Shown piece after piece: positions 53,712-62,209 of a stretch of DNA of 64,000 nucleotides; within the stretch, counting starts at the first letter, position 1; each line of letters begins with the position of its first letter. The translations under genes were made by a program, and so were the position numbers. This stretch comes from Bog-950 sp964631835 (GTDB lineage: Bacteria > Bacteroidota > Bacteroidia > Chitinophagales > LD1). Below the pieces are notes generated by a model. That model saw only the letters and a program-made list of their open reading frames with translations. It was not told the origin of the DNA and ran no database searches. The stretch is from assembly GCA_964631835.1 (NCBI GenBank), contig CAZWAD010000010.1, forward strand, positions 1 to 64,000, given 5' to 3'.

Positions 53712-55943
53712 GTGAACAAATTTCAACAGCACTGGAATTTAAAAACGGATTCTAAGGGAAGACAGCGATGGGAGTTTACTCCTCCAGATAGGCTATCTGA
53801 TTGGGAAAGTGCAGAGGGGAAAAAGTTTCTTTCCGAAATGGGAAAGGCATTCTCCTTTAATAAGATACCAAACCTCAATAGTGCTGACCTTATTTATAGG
53901 GAGAGTTGCGTCAAAGACCTTAACACAAATTTTCCTTTAGGAAATAGTGGTGTTAAAGACTGTTTGCAATGGGCTGTTTCCTATTACCAAACCCTTCAAG
54001 CAGACAGCAGTGGACATTGGCCCGGGGATTATGGCGGGCCCATGTTTTTAGCCCCCGGTTTGGTTATAGCCAGTTATGTTACTGAATCACCCCTGCCAAT
54101 GCCGCAACAGGTGTTGATAAAACAATATTTCCTAAACCATCAAAATGAAGATGGCGGATGGGGATTGCATATTGAAGATAAATCAACCATGTTTGGAACA
54201 GTGCTGCAATATGTGGCGCTCAGACTTCTGGGTATGAAAGCGAATGAACCGGAAACTGTAAAAGCCCGAAAATGGATTCACCAACAGGGCGGAGCTACAG
54301 GAATTCCTTCGTGGGGAAAGTTTTATTTATCGGTTTTGGGAGTTTATGAGTGGGAGGGATGCAACTCGCTGTTTCCTGAAATGTGGCTGCTACCGGAAAC
54401 TTTGCCTTTTCATCCTTCACGTTATTGGTGCCATGCGCGGATGGTTTACCTGTCCATGGCTTATTGCTTCGGTTTGAAAGTAAAAGCAAAAGAAACTGCT
54501 TTGCTTTCGGAGTTAAGGAATGAATTATACTCGGAGAGTTACGAGAACATTGAATGGAGTAAGGCGAGAAATCATTGCGCTTTAACTGATTTATATCACC
54601 ATCCGTCTTCTCTTTTGAAGGTTGTAAACTCCTTCACTAACGCTTACGAAAAAACACACTTACCATTTTTACGTAAAAGAGCCGTGCGCTTCATTCTCGA
54701 TTATATCAATGCCGAAGACAACCAAACGAACTATATCGACATAGGTCCTGTGAACCAAGTTATTAATTCTATAGCGGTGTGGCATGCTTACGGAAAAAAC
54801 TCTGAGCAGTTCAAAAAGCATTACGACCGGTGGTTCGATTACTTGTGGCTGGCTGAAGACGGCATGAAAATGAACGGCTACAATGGCTCGCAGTTTTGGG
54901 ATACGGCTTTTGCGGTGCAAGCCTTTTTGGAAGCCGGTGAGACAACGGAAGAAAGTATTGTCAAGGCTTATAACTACATCAACCAATGCCAGGTAAAGGA
55001 AGAAGTGCACGACCGGGAGAAGTTTTACCGCCATCCCTCGGTAGGAGGTTTTCCTTTTTCGAACGTTGAGCACGGCTGGCCTATTACCGATTGCACAGCT
55101 GAAGGATTAAAGGTGGCTTTAAAAATTTCTGCTTCCGGAATAGATGTTGCAAATCCCATTTCAAATAGCCGGCTGAAGCAAACAGCCGACCTTATTCTTT
55201 CGTTTCAAAACAAGGATGGTGGTTGGGCATCGTATGAATTGACCCGCGCACCCAAGTGGCTCGAACTGCTGAACCCTTCAGAGATTTTCGGAAACATAAT
55301 GATTGATTATTCCTACACTGAGTGCACCGCGGCATGTGTACAGGCGCTGATTGAGTTCAAAAAATATTTTCCTGATTATAAACCTACGCGGGTTAACAAC
55401 ACCATTCAAAAAGGGATTGACTTTATTCTTTCACAGCAGAAAGATGATGGCTCGTGGTATGGTTCGTGGGCGGTTTGTTTTACTTACGGAACCTGGTTTG
55501 CAATCAGTGCGCTTAAAGCAAGCTCCAAACAATCGGATAAAATAAATCAGGCGGTGGAAAAAGCCTGCGAGTTTTTGAAATTACGTCAAAATGCCGATGG
55601 AGGCTGGGGCGAGAGTTTCGATTCGTGTTTAAAAAAAGAATACGTCCACCATCAAAGTTCGCAGGTTGTAAATACTTCATGGGCGTTGCTTACTCTGCTT
55701 ACTGCCGGTGAGCAAAACAAAGCGGTTATTGATAACGGAATCCGGTTCCTTCTTTCGCGACAATTACCGAATGGTGATTTCCCCCAGGAGGGAATCAGCG
55801 GGGTTTTCAACCACAGTTGCGCTATTACCTACACCTCGTACCGCAATATTTTCCCCATTTGGGCTTTGGCCAAGTATGTCAGGAAATATCCCGCAGCAAA
55901 GGAAACCATTCCTGCCTTTAGCGAAACTGTTCCGCAAAGCTGA
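53712..55943 (+). CDS. Oxidosqualene cyclase, cycloartenol-synthase-like
   Basis: A 743-aa terpene cyclase of the oxidosqualene type. It has the catalytic DCTAE motif (460-464) rather than the DDTA-type motif of squalene-hopene cyclases, multiple QW repeats (NEDGGWG, NKDGGWA, QKDDGSWYG, NADGGWG) and the OSC stretches YWCHARMVYLSMAY, YGSWAVCFTYGTW and ISYTSYRNIFPIWAL-like end. Product-determining positions match plant cycloartenol synthase: Y390 in NGYNGSQ (Arabidopsis Y410), H454 (H477) and I458 (I481) in EHGWPITDCTAE. Translation starts at a GTG: an in-frame stop at 53697 leaves no ATG upstream, and the N-terminus WNLKTDSKGRQRWEF is the usual one. Confidence 0.94.
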   Translation: MNKFQQHWNLKTDSKGRQRWEFTPPDRLSDWESAEGKKFLSEMGKAFSFNKIPNLNSADLIYRESCVKDLNTNFPLGNSGVKDCLQWAVSYYQTLQADSSGHWPGDYGGPMFLAPGLVIASYVTESPLPMPQQVLIKQYFLNHQNEDGGWGLHIEDKSTMFGTVLQYVALRLLGMKANEPETVKARKWIHQQGGATGIPSWGKFYLSVLGVYEWEGCNSLFPEMWLLPETLPFHPSRYWCHARMVYLSMAYCFGLKVKAKETALLSELRNELYSESYENIEWSKARNHCALTDLYHHPSSLLKVVNSFTNAYEKTHLPFLRKRAVRFILDYINAEDNQTNYIDIGPVNQVINSIAVWHAYGKNSEQFKKHYDRWFDYLWLAEDGMKMNGYNGSQFWDTAFAVQAFLEAGETTEESIVKAYNYINQCQVKEEVHDREKFYRHPSVGGFPFSNVEHGWPITDCTAEGLKVALKISASGIDVANPISNSRLKQTADLILSFQNKDGGWASYELTRAPKWLELLNPSEIFGNIMIDYSYTECTAACVQALIEFKKYFPDYKPTRVNNTIQKGIDFILSQQKDDGSWYGSWAVCFTYGTWFAISALKASSKQSDKINQAVEKACEFLKLRQNADGGWGESFDSCLKKEYVHHQSSQVVNTSWALLTLLTAGEQNKAVIDNGIRFLLSRQLPNGDFPQEGISGVFNHSCAITYTSYRNIFPIWALAKYVRKYPAAKETIPAFSETVPQS

Positions 55944-56091
55944 AGCGTGCTGAGGCAACTGGAAATTTTCCATCCTTTAGCCGGGCTAATAATCTTGCTT
56001 CATTGTTTTTTATTGAGGCCGTCCAGCTTTTACGTAACACTTTCGTTGCCTTAAGCAAGCCTCACCGGCTACTGTGGATGACTCATTTATT

Positions 56092-56419
56092 ATTAAGTAT
56101 CACTCCATTACTATTAAGCATGACTTCCGAGCTATTAAGGCAGGCTTTACCATCGTTAAGCATGCTCCCCACACTATTAAGTATCACTCCATTACTATTA
56201 AGTATCACTCCATTACTATTAAGCATGACTTCCGAGCTATTAAGGCAGGCTTTACCATCGTTAAGCATGCTCCCCACACTATTAAGTATCACTCCATTAC
56301 TATTAAGTATCACTCCATTACTATTAAGCATGACTTCCGAGCTATTAAGGACGACTTTCTCATCATTAAGTATGACTTTCTTGAGATGTTTTGGGCAAAA
56401 TCAACGAAAAACGGAGCAT
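56092..56419 (-). repeat. 21-nt tandem repeat array 5 (14 units) with 105-bp higher-order duplication
   Basis: Units anchored on ATTAAG or GTTAAG begin at 56092 and recur exactly every 21 nt to 56365. There are four unit types: A (ATTAAGTATCACTCC), B (ATTAAGCATGACTTCC), C (ATTAAGGCAGGC) and D (GTTAAGCATGCTCCCC). The order is A B C D A, A B C D A, then A B and two variants. The two five-unit blocks 56092-56196 and 56197-56301 appear identical, so the block was duplicated recently. The motif ATGCTCCGTTTTTCG (rc of 56405-56419) and GAGGTTTTC (56424-56432) have counterparts beside array 2. No gene is called in 55944-56578. Confidence 0.95.
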
Positions 56420-56578
56420 TTCAGAGGTTTTCGGGTATGTCTTTGTAAAGGATGTATGAAGATTTGAAGAGCCCGAAACTGCCGTTTCGGCCAATTTTAG
56501 ATGGTATTTTACCGGATGTTAATAGATGAAACAGGCAGGCAGGTAAGGTATGCGGGCTTTCGGTTTGCCTGTAGGCTA

Positions 56579-57391
56579 TTATTTCTTGTCAAAATCATTC
56601 ATCAGCGCCTCGCTTACTCCTGTTTTTGAAAACCCTCCGTCATGAAAAAGGTTTTGCATGGTCACGTAGCGGGTTAAATCGCTGAAGAGGGTAACACAAT
56701 AATCCGCACAGGCCTCTGCGGGCGCATTACCCAACGGGCTGGCTTTTTCAGCAAACGAAAAGAAGGAATCAAAACCCTTTACACCGGTACCGGCAGTGGT
56801 CATTGTGGGCGACTGTGAAACAGAATTAACGCGAACTTTTTTTGTATTGCCGTAATAATAGCCAAACGAGCGTACAATAGATTCGAGCGTAGCTTTGGCA
56901 TCGGCCATATCACCATAGCCCGGGAAAGCGCGCTGCGAAGCAATATAAGTAAGCGCCACCACGCTCCCCCATTCGCTGATAGCATCCTGCCGCATGCATG
57001 TTTGAAGCAGTTTGTGAAGCGAAAGTGCGGAGATATCAAGAGTCTTTTGATACCATTCGTAATTCAAATCGGTATAGGTTTTTCCTTTACGAACATTAGG
57101 GCTCATGCCAATGGAATGAAGAATAAAGTCAAGCTTGCCCCCAAGCAATTCGGTGGATTGGGTAATGAGTTTTTCCAAATCTTCCAATGAGGTGGCATCA
57201 GCAGGAATTACCCGGGCATTGCATTGCTCCGCCAGTTTATTTATAGTTCCGAGGCGAAGCGCTACCGGGGCGTTGCTCAATACAAATTTGCCCCCCTGCC
57301 CATAAGCTTTCAACGCCACTTTCCATGCAATGGAATTTTCGTCAAGCGCTCCGAAAATGATTCCGCGTTTTCCTGCTAATAGATTATTCAT
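56579..57391 (-). CDS. fabI: Enoyl-ACP reductase FabI
   Basis: A 270-aa short-chain dehydrogenase reducing enoyl-ACP in the last step of fatty-acid elongation. The FabI signature is present: an altered nucleotide motif GALDENSIAWKVA (14-26), SIGMSPNV, and the catalytic pair Y159 and K166 spaced as Y-x6-K in YGDMADAKA. It is a likely target of triclosan-type inhibitors. Confidence 0.94.
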   Translation of the reverse strand: MNNLLAGKRGIIFGALDENSIAWKVALKAYGQGGKFVLSNAPVALRLGTINKLAEQCNARVIPADATSLEDLEKLITQSTELLGGKLDFILHSIGMSPNVRKGKTYTDLNYEWYQKTLDISALSLHKLLQTCMRQDAISEWGSVVALTYIASQRAFPGYGDMADAKATLESIVRSFGYYYGNTKKVRVNSVSQSPTMTTAGTGVKGFDSFFSFAEKASPLGNAPAEACADYCVTLFSDLTRYVTMQNLFHDGGFSKTGVSEALMNDFDKK

Positions 57392-57449
57392 GCAAAGTTT
57401 TGAATAGTTACTAATGGGTTGTCAGATAAATGCAAATGGCAATTTAGCT

Positions 57450-59111
57450 CTATGAAGCAATCAGTTCACGGGCAATTACCAACGAAGCATCATTTATTTT
57501 ATCTCCGGTCATCATTTTTGCAATTTCGGTTACCCGTTCATCGCCCTTCAGTTCTTTGATTCGGGTGTGAGTGCGTAGGTCTGTGGTTTCCTTGTAAACA
57601 TACAAATGGGCATCAGCCGTGCGGGCAATTTGCGGCAGATGAGTGACAGCAATAAGCTGATGATTGCGCGAAAGCCTTTTCATGATTTCGCCTACTTTTA
57701 AAGCCACCTCACCAGAAATCCCGGCATCAATTTCATCGAATAGCAAGGTAGGCATAGCACCGGCATCGGCAATGAGAGATTTAATGCAAAGCATGAGGCG
57801 CGAAAGTTCGCCACCCGATGCAACTTCTTTGATTTCCTGTGGAGCAAAGCCCTTATTGGCTGAAAACAGAAAGCGGATTTCGGTAAGCCCGTTTTCATTA
57901 AACTGTGTCGGTTGCAGTTTTTGAATATCCACTTTGAAAGATGCCGCGGGCATTCCCACTTTGGCAAGAAGCACAACCACATTATTCTGAAACCCGAGAA
58001 GAATTTTTTCCCGGGAACTGTGAAGCTGTTCCGCCATTAGTGTCAGTTCGTCAAGTTTTTTACGTAGCCGGAGTTTCAATACCTCTGCTTCCGTAGAGGT
58101 GTTGCCGGCCAAAGAAATTTTCTTTTCGAGGCTGGTCTGAATTTTTAAAAGTTGCTCAACGGTTGATACATTGTGTTTTTTCTGCAGCCTGTAAATATTG
58201 TTCAGCCGGGCGTTAACTTCTTCCAGCCGTTCCGGGTCATGAGAAATGTTTTCCTGTATATTTTCAAATTCACGGTTTATATCTTTCAACTCTTCATAAA
58301 CCGAATTCAGTCGATTAGTTAAATCCTGAATATCGGTGTTGAAATTCCTGACTCCTTTCAGATGGTTTTGAACCTGGCTAACCTGGTCAATAATGGAAAG
58401 ATCATCACTGGCCAAAAGCTGAAGGCTGTTTTGAAGAGCGAGTTTTATTTCCCCTACATTGTTCAGTATATTCTGCTCAGCTTCCAGGTTCAGCTGCTCA
58501 CCGGTTTCAAGTTTCGCTTCAGCCAGTTCCTTTACCTGAAATTGAAGATAATCTAGCTCAGCGTTCAGGCTTTTGCTTCTCTCCATGAGTTCCTCAAACT
58601 GTTTTAAATCTTTGTTGTATTGAGTAAACAACAGGCGATAAGCGGCAAGCTGGGAATTGTTTTTAGCCAGTGTATCAATTACGTTTAATTGAAAACCGGC
58701 ATTAACCAAGTCGAGCGTTTCGTGCTGGGTGTGAAGGTTAACTAGGTTTTCGCCAAGTTCTTTCAGCACATTAAGATTAACCGGAGTATCGTTAATGAAA
58801 GCTCTCGATTTGCCGTTTTGGTTTATTTCTCTTCTCACAATAGTATGCGCATCAAAGTCGAGTTCATGGCGTGTAAAAAAACTTTTCAACTCCTTGTTTA
58901 CAATTTCAAAATCGGCTTCCACCACACACTTTTCGTTTTCATCATAAAGCACTTTGGTATCAGCACGCTCACCCAGAATTAATCCCAGCGCCCCCACAAG
59001 AATGGACTTCCCTGCTCCGGTTTCACCCGTAATAATGTTCATTCGGTCGCAGAATTCGATCTCAAGGTGAGCAATAATTGCATAGTTGCTGATAATGAGT
59101 CTGTGAAGCAT
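57450..59111 (-). CDS. recN: DNA repair protein RecN
   Basis: A 553-aa SMC-like ATPase acting early in double-strand-break repair. Walker A GETGAGKS (29-36) lies at the N-terminus, a central coiled coil spans about 160-380, and the C-terminal head has the signature EVASGGELSRLML and Walker B LLFDEIDAGISGE. Order and length match the family. It is divergent from a GNAT gene. Confidence 0.95.
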   Translation of the reverse strand: MLHRLIISNYAIIAHLEIEFCDRMNIITGETGAGKSILVGALGLILGERADTKVLYDENEKCVVEADFEIVNKELKSFFTRHELDFDAHTIVRREINQNGKSRAFINDTPVNLNVLKELGENLVNLHTQHETLDLVNAGFQLNVIDTLAKNNSQLAAYRLLFTQYNKDLKQFEELMERSKSLNAELDYLQFQVKELAEAKLETGEQLNLEAEQNILNNVGEIKLALQNSLQLLASDDLSIIDQVSQVQNHLKGVRNFNTDIQDLTNRLNSVYEELKDINREFENIQENISHDPERLEEVNARLNNIYRLQKKHNVSTVEQLLKIQTSLEKKISLAGNTSTEAEVLKLRLRKKLDELTLMAEQLHSSREKILLGFQNNVVVLLAKVGMPAASFKVDIQKLQPTQFNENGLTEIRFLFSANKGFAPQEIKEVASGGELSRLMLCIKSLIADAGAMPTLLFDEIDAGISGEVALKVGEIMKRLSRNHQLIAVTHLPQIARTADAHLYVYKETTDLRTHTRIKELKGDERVTEIAKMMTGDKINDASLVIARELIAS

Positions 59112-59164
59112 ATTTGTTTCAAAGTTCTAAATTCAAAACAAATTACAAAGTATTTCTTTGCATA

Positions 59165-59653
59165 ATGAATGTCACTTTCCGGGCGGCTACAGGAGATGAT
59201 GCGTTGCTTATTTCGCAACTGGCAGAAAAAATATGGCGGGAGCACTATCCTTCCATCATATCTCTTACACAAATTGAATTTATGCTCAGAGAGCGCTACG
59301 CAGCCAAAGTGATTAAAACTGATATGAAAAGAGGCGAGAAATATTTTCTTGCTTTTTTGGTTGATGAGCCTGTTGCTTATTGCTCGGTGGATTGGCTGGA
59401 CAAATTCTATCATGTGCATAAGTTTTATGTGGATGTTTCTAAACACAGGAGAGGAATAGGGGCAGCTCTCTTTGATTACTTGCTTACCCAAATTGATTCC
59501 TCAAAGCCGATAAAACTACAGGTAAACCGGAAGAATTTTAAGGCGGTGAATTTTTATTTTAAGGCTGGTTTTATCATCGAGTCCATTGGCGATTTCCATA
59601 TTGGAGGAGGATTTTACATGAACGATTTTGTGATGGTCAGGAGTAAATTATAA
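59165..59653 (+). CDS. GNAT family N-acetyltransferase
   Basis: A 162-aa acetyltransferase with the acetyl-CoA-binding loop HRRGIGAALFDYLL and a C-terminal NFKAVNFYFKAGFI motif. The acceptor is unknown. I chose the ATG at 59165; the extension to 59114 adds residues outside the fold. Confidence 0.87.
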   Translation: MNVTFRAATGDDALLISQLAEKIWREHYPSIISLTQIEFMLRERYAAKVIKTDMKRGEKYFLAFLVDEPVAYCSVDWLDKFYHVHKFYVDVSKHRRGIGAALFDYLLTQIDSSKPIKLQVNRKNFKAVNFYFKAGFIIESIGDFHIGGGFYMNDFVMVRSKL

Positions 59654-59674
59654 TAAACAGATTAACCCGTTAGT

Positions 59675-61462
59675 TTACATTTCAAACATGACAGAATACT
59701 CGTTTTTATTTTTGCGTTCATCTTCCACAACCACTTTAAATATATGCTCACCTGTTGCAAGATTTTGGTCAAGCGTGTGCGTAAGTGTAGCTGATTTTGA
59801 ATCGTAATCAGTCACCACCCATTTGCCATCTATGTAAGTATCGAAATCGGAAACACCGGAAAGGTTATCGGAAATTTTTACGAGAATTTTTTTGTAAACC
59901 CGCATGTTTCTGCCGGAAATAATGTTCAGCAGTTTTATTTTCGGAACAGTAGTATCAAGCCGGACAAAGTAAGTCCCAAATTCGCGGGCGCGCGTTGTAA
60001 TAAATCCGTTTTCAAACTTTCCCCCCCGGGAGAAAACAGAGTTTGCTTTGTCTTTGTAAACTACCACTGCCTTGTCAGCCAAAGCATGGTTTAGGTTTTC
60101 GGTTTTTATAGAAAGGCTGAACCAGTCGAACAGTTGAGTATCAAAATCGCCTATATGATGAACTTTCGAAAAAACAGTAGTGTCTGCTGAAGGGAAAGAA
60201 GAATAATTAAAGTACACATGATCGAATAAACAGCCCTTATGAATATTTAAAGCTACGTCAGAATTCGAGAACTCATTGTTGTGGTCATAATCGAATCTGG
60301 TAGTGTATTTCAGTTCTTTCTCCTTAAAAACGACACTTGTTTTGTCGTATTGCAATTTGAATTTGATGGTTGAAACATTTCCGGCATAGTCGCGGACTTC
60401 AATTTTAATCTGGTGTGGTTTGGCATCGCTTAAATCAACCGCACCGGCATTCGTTACATTTGAATACATCGGACAGAAGTTTCCCGGCTCAACAAAACAC
60501 TTATGAAAAATTTTTCGCGATTCCTTTTCAAAAATCGGGTAATCAATATGGCTCAGCACATACCGTCTTTCAGGAAAAGTAAGTTGGTCGTTTTTGAATT
60601 CGAAAATGGGTAGGGAGCCGTCAAATACTTTCATACCATAAACACCTACATGCGCTTCGGTCATGTTCATTATGTCATAAGTGTTTACCGAAAATCCGAC
60701 TAAAGTTGAATTGAGTTTCACTATCCCATTTGCAACACTGTAAACTCCTTCCTGATTATAGGTGCGTATGCGGTAGCCATCACACTTGTATCTTAAATCA
60801 TCAAGTGGATAAAATTTCAAATAACCGATCACTGGTTTAATATTATCTTTTAAGGAATAGCCGAAAAGCATGGGGTTGTACACCCTTTCTAAAGAATCCC
60901 TTATTTCAAAGTGAAGATGCGGACCTCCGCTGCCACCGGTGTTTCCGCTTAGGGCAATTGTATCCCCTTTCCTAACTATTATTTCACCCGGTTTAGGATA
61001 GAAATCAACAGCAAATGATTCTTTGGTGTATTGTTCCTTTCTAAGCCTCTTCATTACCGGCTGATTAAATTTTTGCAGATGACCGTAAACCGTTACATAC
61101 CCGTTCGGGTGAGTAATGTATAGCGCATTGCCATACCCGCCACTTGAAACGTTGATGCGTGAAACAAAGCCATCGGCTGCTGCAAAAACTGCATGACCCT
61201 CTTCCTGGTTGGTTCTGAAATCGAGACCTGTGTGAAAATGCAGCCTGCGAGGCTCTCCAAAGTTACCGGTAAGAGTGTTAGGCAATACGTCAATTACATT
61301 CCCGAAATACTTCTCTGCTGCCAGTTTTTGAGGAGAAGGAAATTCAACCGGTGAAATTTGCGGAACGAGAACAGAACAATTTTCAGTTAGCGGAAAGTTA
61401 AAGGAAACATTCGACAAGCTGAAAACCGCCATAAGAAAAAAACAGCCATACTTTTTATTCAT
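59675..61462 (-). CDS. Secreted M23 family metallopeptidase
   Basis: A 595-aa exported protein with signal peptide MNKKYGCFFLMAVFSLSNVS and an N-terminal LytM/M23 domain: HFHTGLDF with the first His/Asp ligands and GSGGPHLHFEIRD with the HxH ligand. A long beta-rich C-terminal part (about 200-595) follows. M23 enzymes cut peptidoglycan peptides. A GTG at 61492 overlaps the upstream stop and is a possible alternative start, but the ATG at 61462 begins the signal peptide directly. Confidence 0.88.
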   Translation of the reverse strand: MNKKYGCFFLMAVFSLSNVSFNFPLTENCSVLVPQISPVEFPSPQKLAAEKYFGNVIDVLPNTLTGNFGEPRRLHFHTGLDFRTNQEEGHAVFAAADGFVSRINVSSGGYGNALYITHPNGYVTVYGHLQKFNQPVMKRLRKEQYTKESFAVDFYPKPGEIIVRKGDTIALSGNTGGSGGPHLHFEIRDSLERVYNPMLFGYSLKDNIKPVIGYLKFYPLDDLRYKCDGYRIRTYNQEGVYSVANGIVKLNSTLVGFSVNTYDIMNMTEAHVGVYGMKVFDGSLPIFEFKNDQLTFPERRYVLSHIDYPIFEKESRKIFHKCFVEPGNFCPMYSNVTNAGAVDLSDAKPHQIKIEVRDYAGNVSTIKFKLQYDKTSVVFKEKELKYTTRFDYDHNNEFSNSDVALNIHKGCLFDHVYFNYSSFPSADTTVFSKVHHIGDFDTQLFDWFSLSIKTENLNHALADKAVVVYKDKANSVFSRGGKFENGFITTRAREFGTYFVRLDTTVPKIKLLNIISGRNMRVYKKILVKISDNLSGVSDFDTYIDGKWVVTDYDSKSATLTHTLDQNLATGEHIFKVVVEDERKNKNEYSVMFEM

Positions 61463-61488
61463 CACAATGCAACAGGCAGATACCTGAC

Positions 61489-62172
61489 TCACAGTCTGTA
61501 ATTCGGCTTCAGTTCTTTCCTCCGGTAGAAACTGTTGATGATTTTCACAACACGATTGGGGTCGTCAGTTATGTCAAACAACTTCAAGTCATCGGGGCTA
61601 ATATTTTTTTCTTTTGTGAGTACAGTATTTTCAATCCAGTCCAAAAGACCGCTCCAATATCTTTTACCGACAAAAATTATCGGCACGCGGTCTATTTTTT
61701 TTGTCTGGATTAATGTAATCACTTCAAACATTTCATCCATGGTTCCGAAGCCACCAGGCATAAAAATGAAAGCCTGGGCATAACGAACAAACATCACCTT
61801 CCGTGCAAAGAAATATTTAAACATTAAAAGTTTGTCTGAATCAATATAATTATTCCAATCCTGCTCGTGCTCAAGCTCAATATGCAGCCCTACTGATTTT
61901 CCTTTTTTGCGTTTTGCCCCCAGGTTTCCCGCTTCCATAATTCCCGGTCCGCCACCTGTGATAATTCCATAGCCTTCTTTAGCAAGCTTTTCCGCAATTT
62001 CAGATGTAAGTCTGTAATATGCATTATCCGCTTTCGTTCTTGCACTTCCGAAAATGGAAATGCAGGGTCCGAAACGTTCCATTTTTTCGAAGCCATCAAC
62101 AAACTCACTCATTATTTTAAACATCCGCCAGCTTGAATCGGCTTTGAGTTCTGACCAGTCTTTTTGTTTCAT
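61489..62172 (-). CDS. LOG-family nucleotide 5'-monophosphate phosphoribohydrolase (TIGR00730)
   Basis: A 227-aa Rossmann-fold protein with the LOG motifs GGGPGIMEA (73-81) and PGGFGTMDE (139-147). Members remove the base from nucleotide monophosphates, including cytokinin ribotides. It probably shares a transcript with the M23 gene downstream. Confidence 0.9.
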   Translation of the reverse strand: MKQKDWSELKADSSWRMFKIMSEFVDGFEKMERFGPCISIFGSARTKADNAYYRLTSEIAEKLAKEGYGIITGGGPGIMEAGNLGAKRKKGKSVGLHIELEHEQDWNNYIDSDKLLMFKYFFARKVMFVRYAQAFIFMPGGFGTMDEMFEVITLIQTKKIDRVPIIFVGKRYWSGLLDWIENTVLTKEKNISPDDLKLFDITDDPNRVVKIINSFYRRKELKPNYRL

Positions 62173-62181
62173 TTTATAAAA

Positions 62182-62209
62182 TAGTTAGTAATTAGTAATA
62201 AGTATTTAG
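62182..62209. repeat. 7-nt degenerate tandem repeat between genes
   Basis: Four heptamers (TAGTTAG, TAATTAG, TAATAAG, TATTTAG) lie in the 33-nt gap between the symporter stop and the LOG-family start codon. This is another member of the heptamer repeats in the window. Confidence 0.65.

Noticed and set aside
53712..55943. Squalene-hopene cyclase
   Set aside because: The active-site motif is DCTAE, not the DDTA type, and several long stretches match oxidosqualene cyclases. A squalene epoxidase is encoded next to it.
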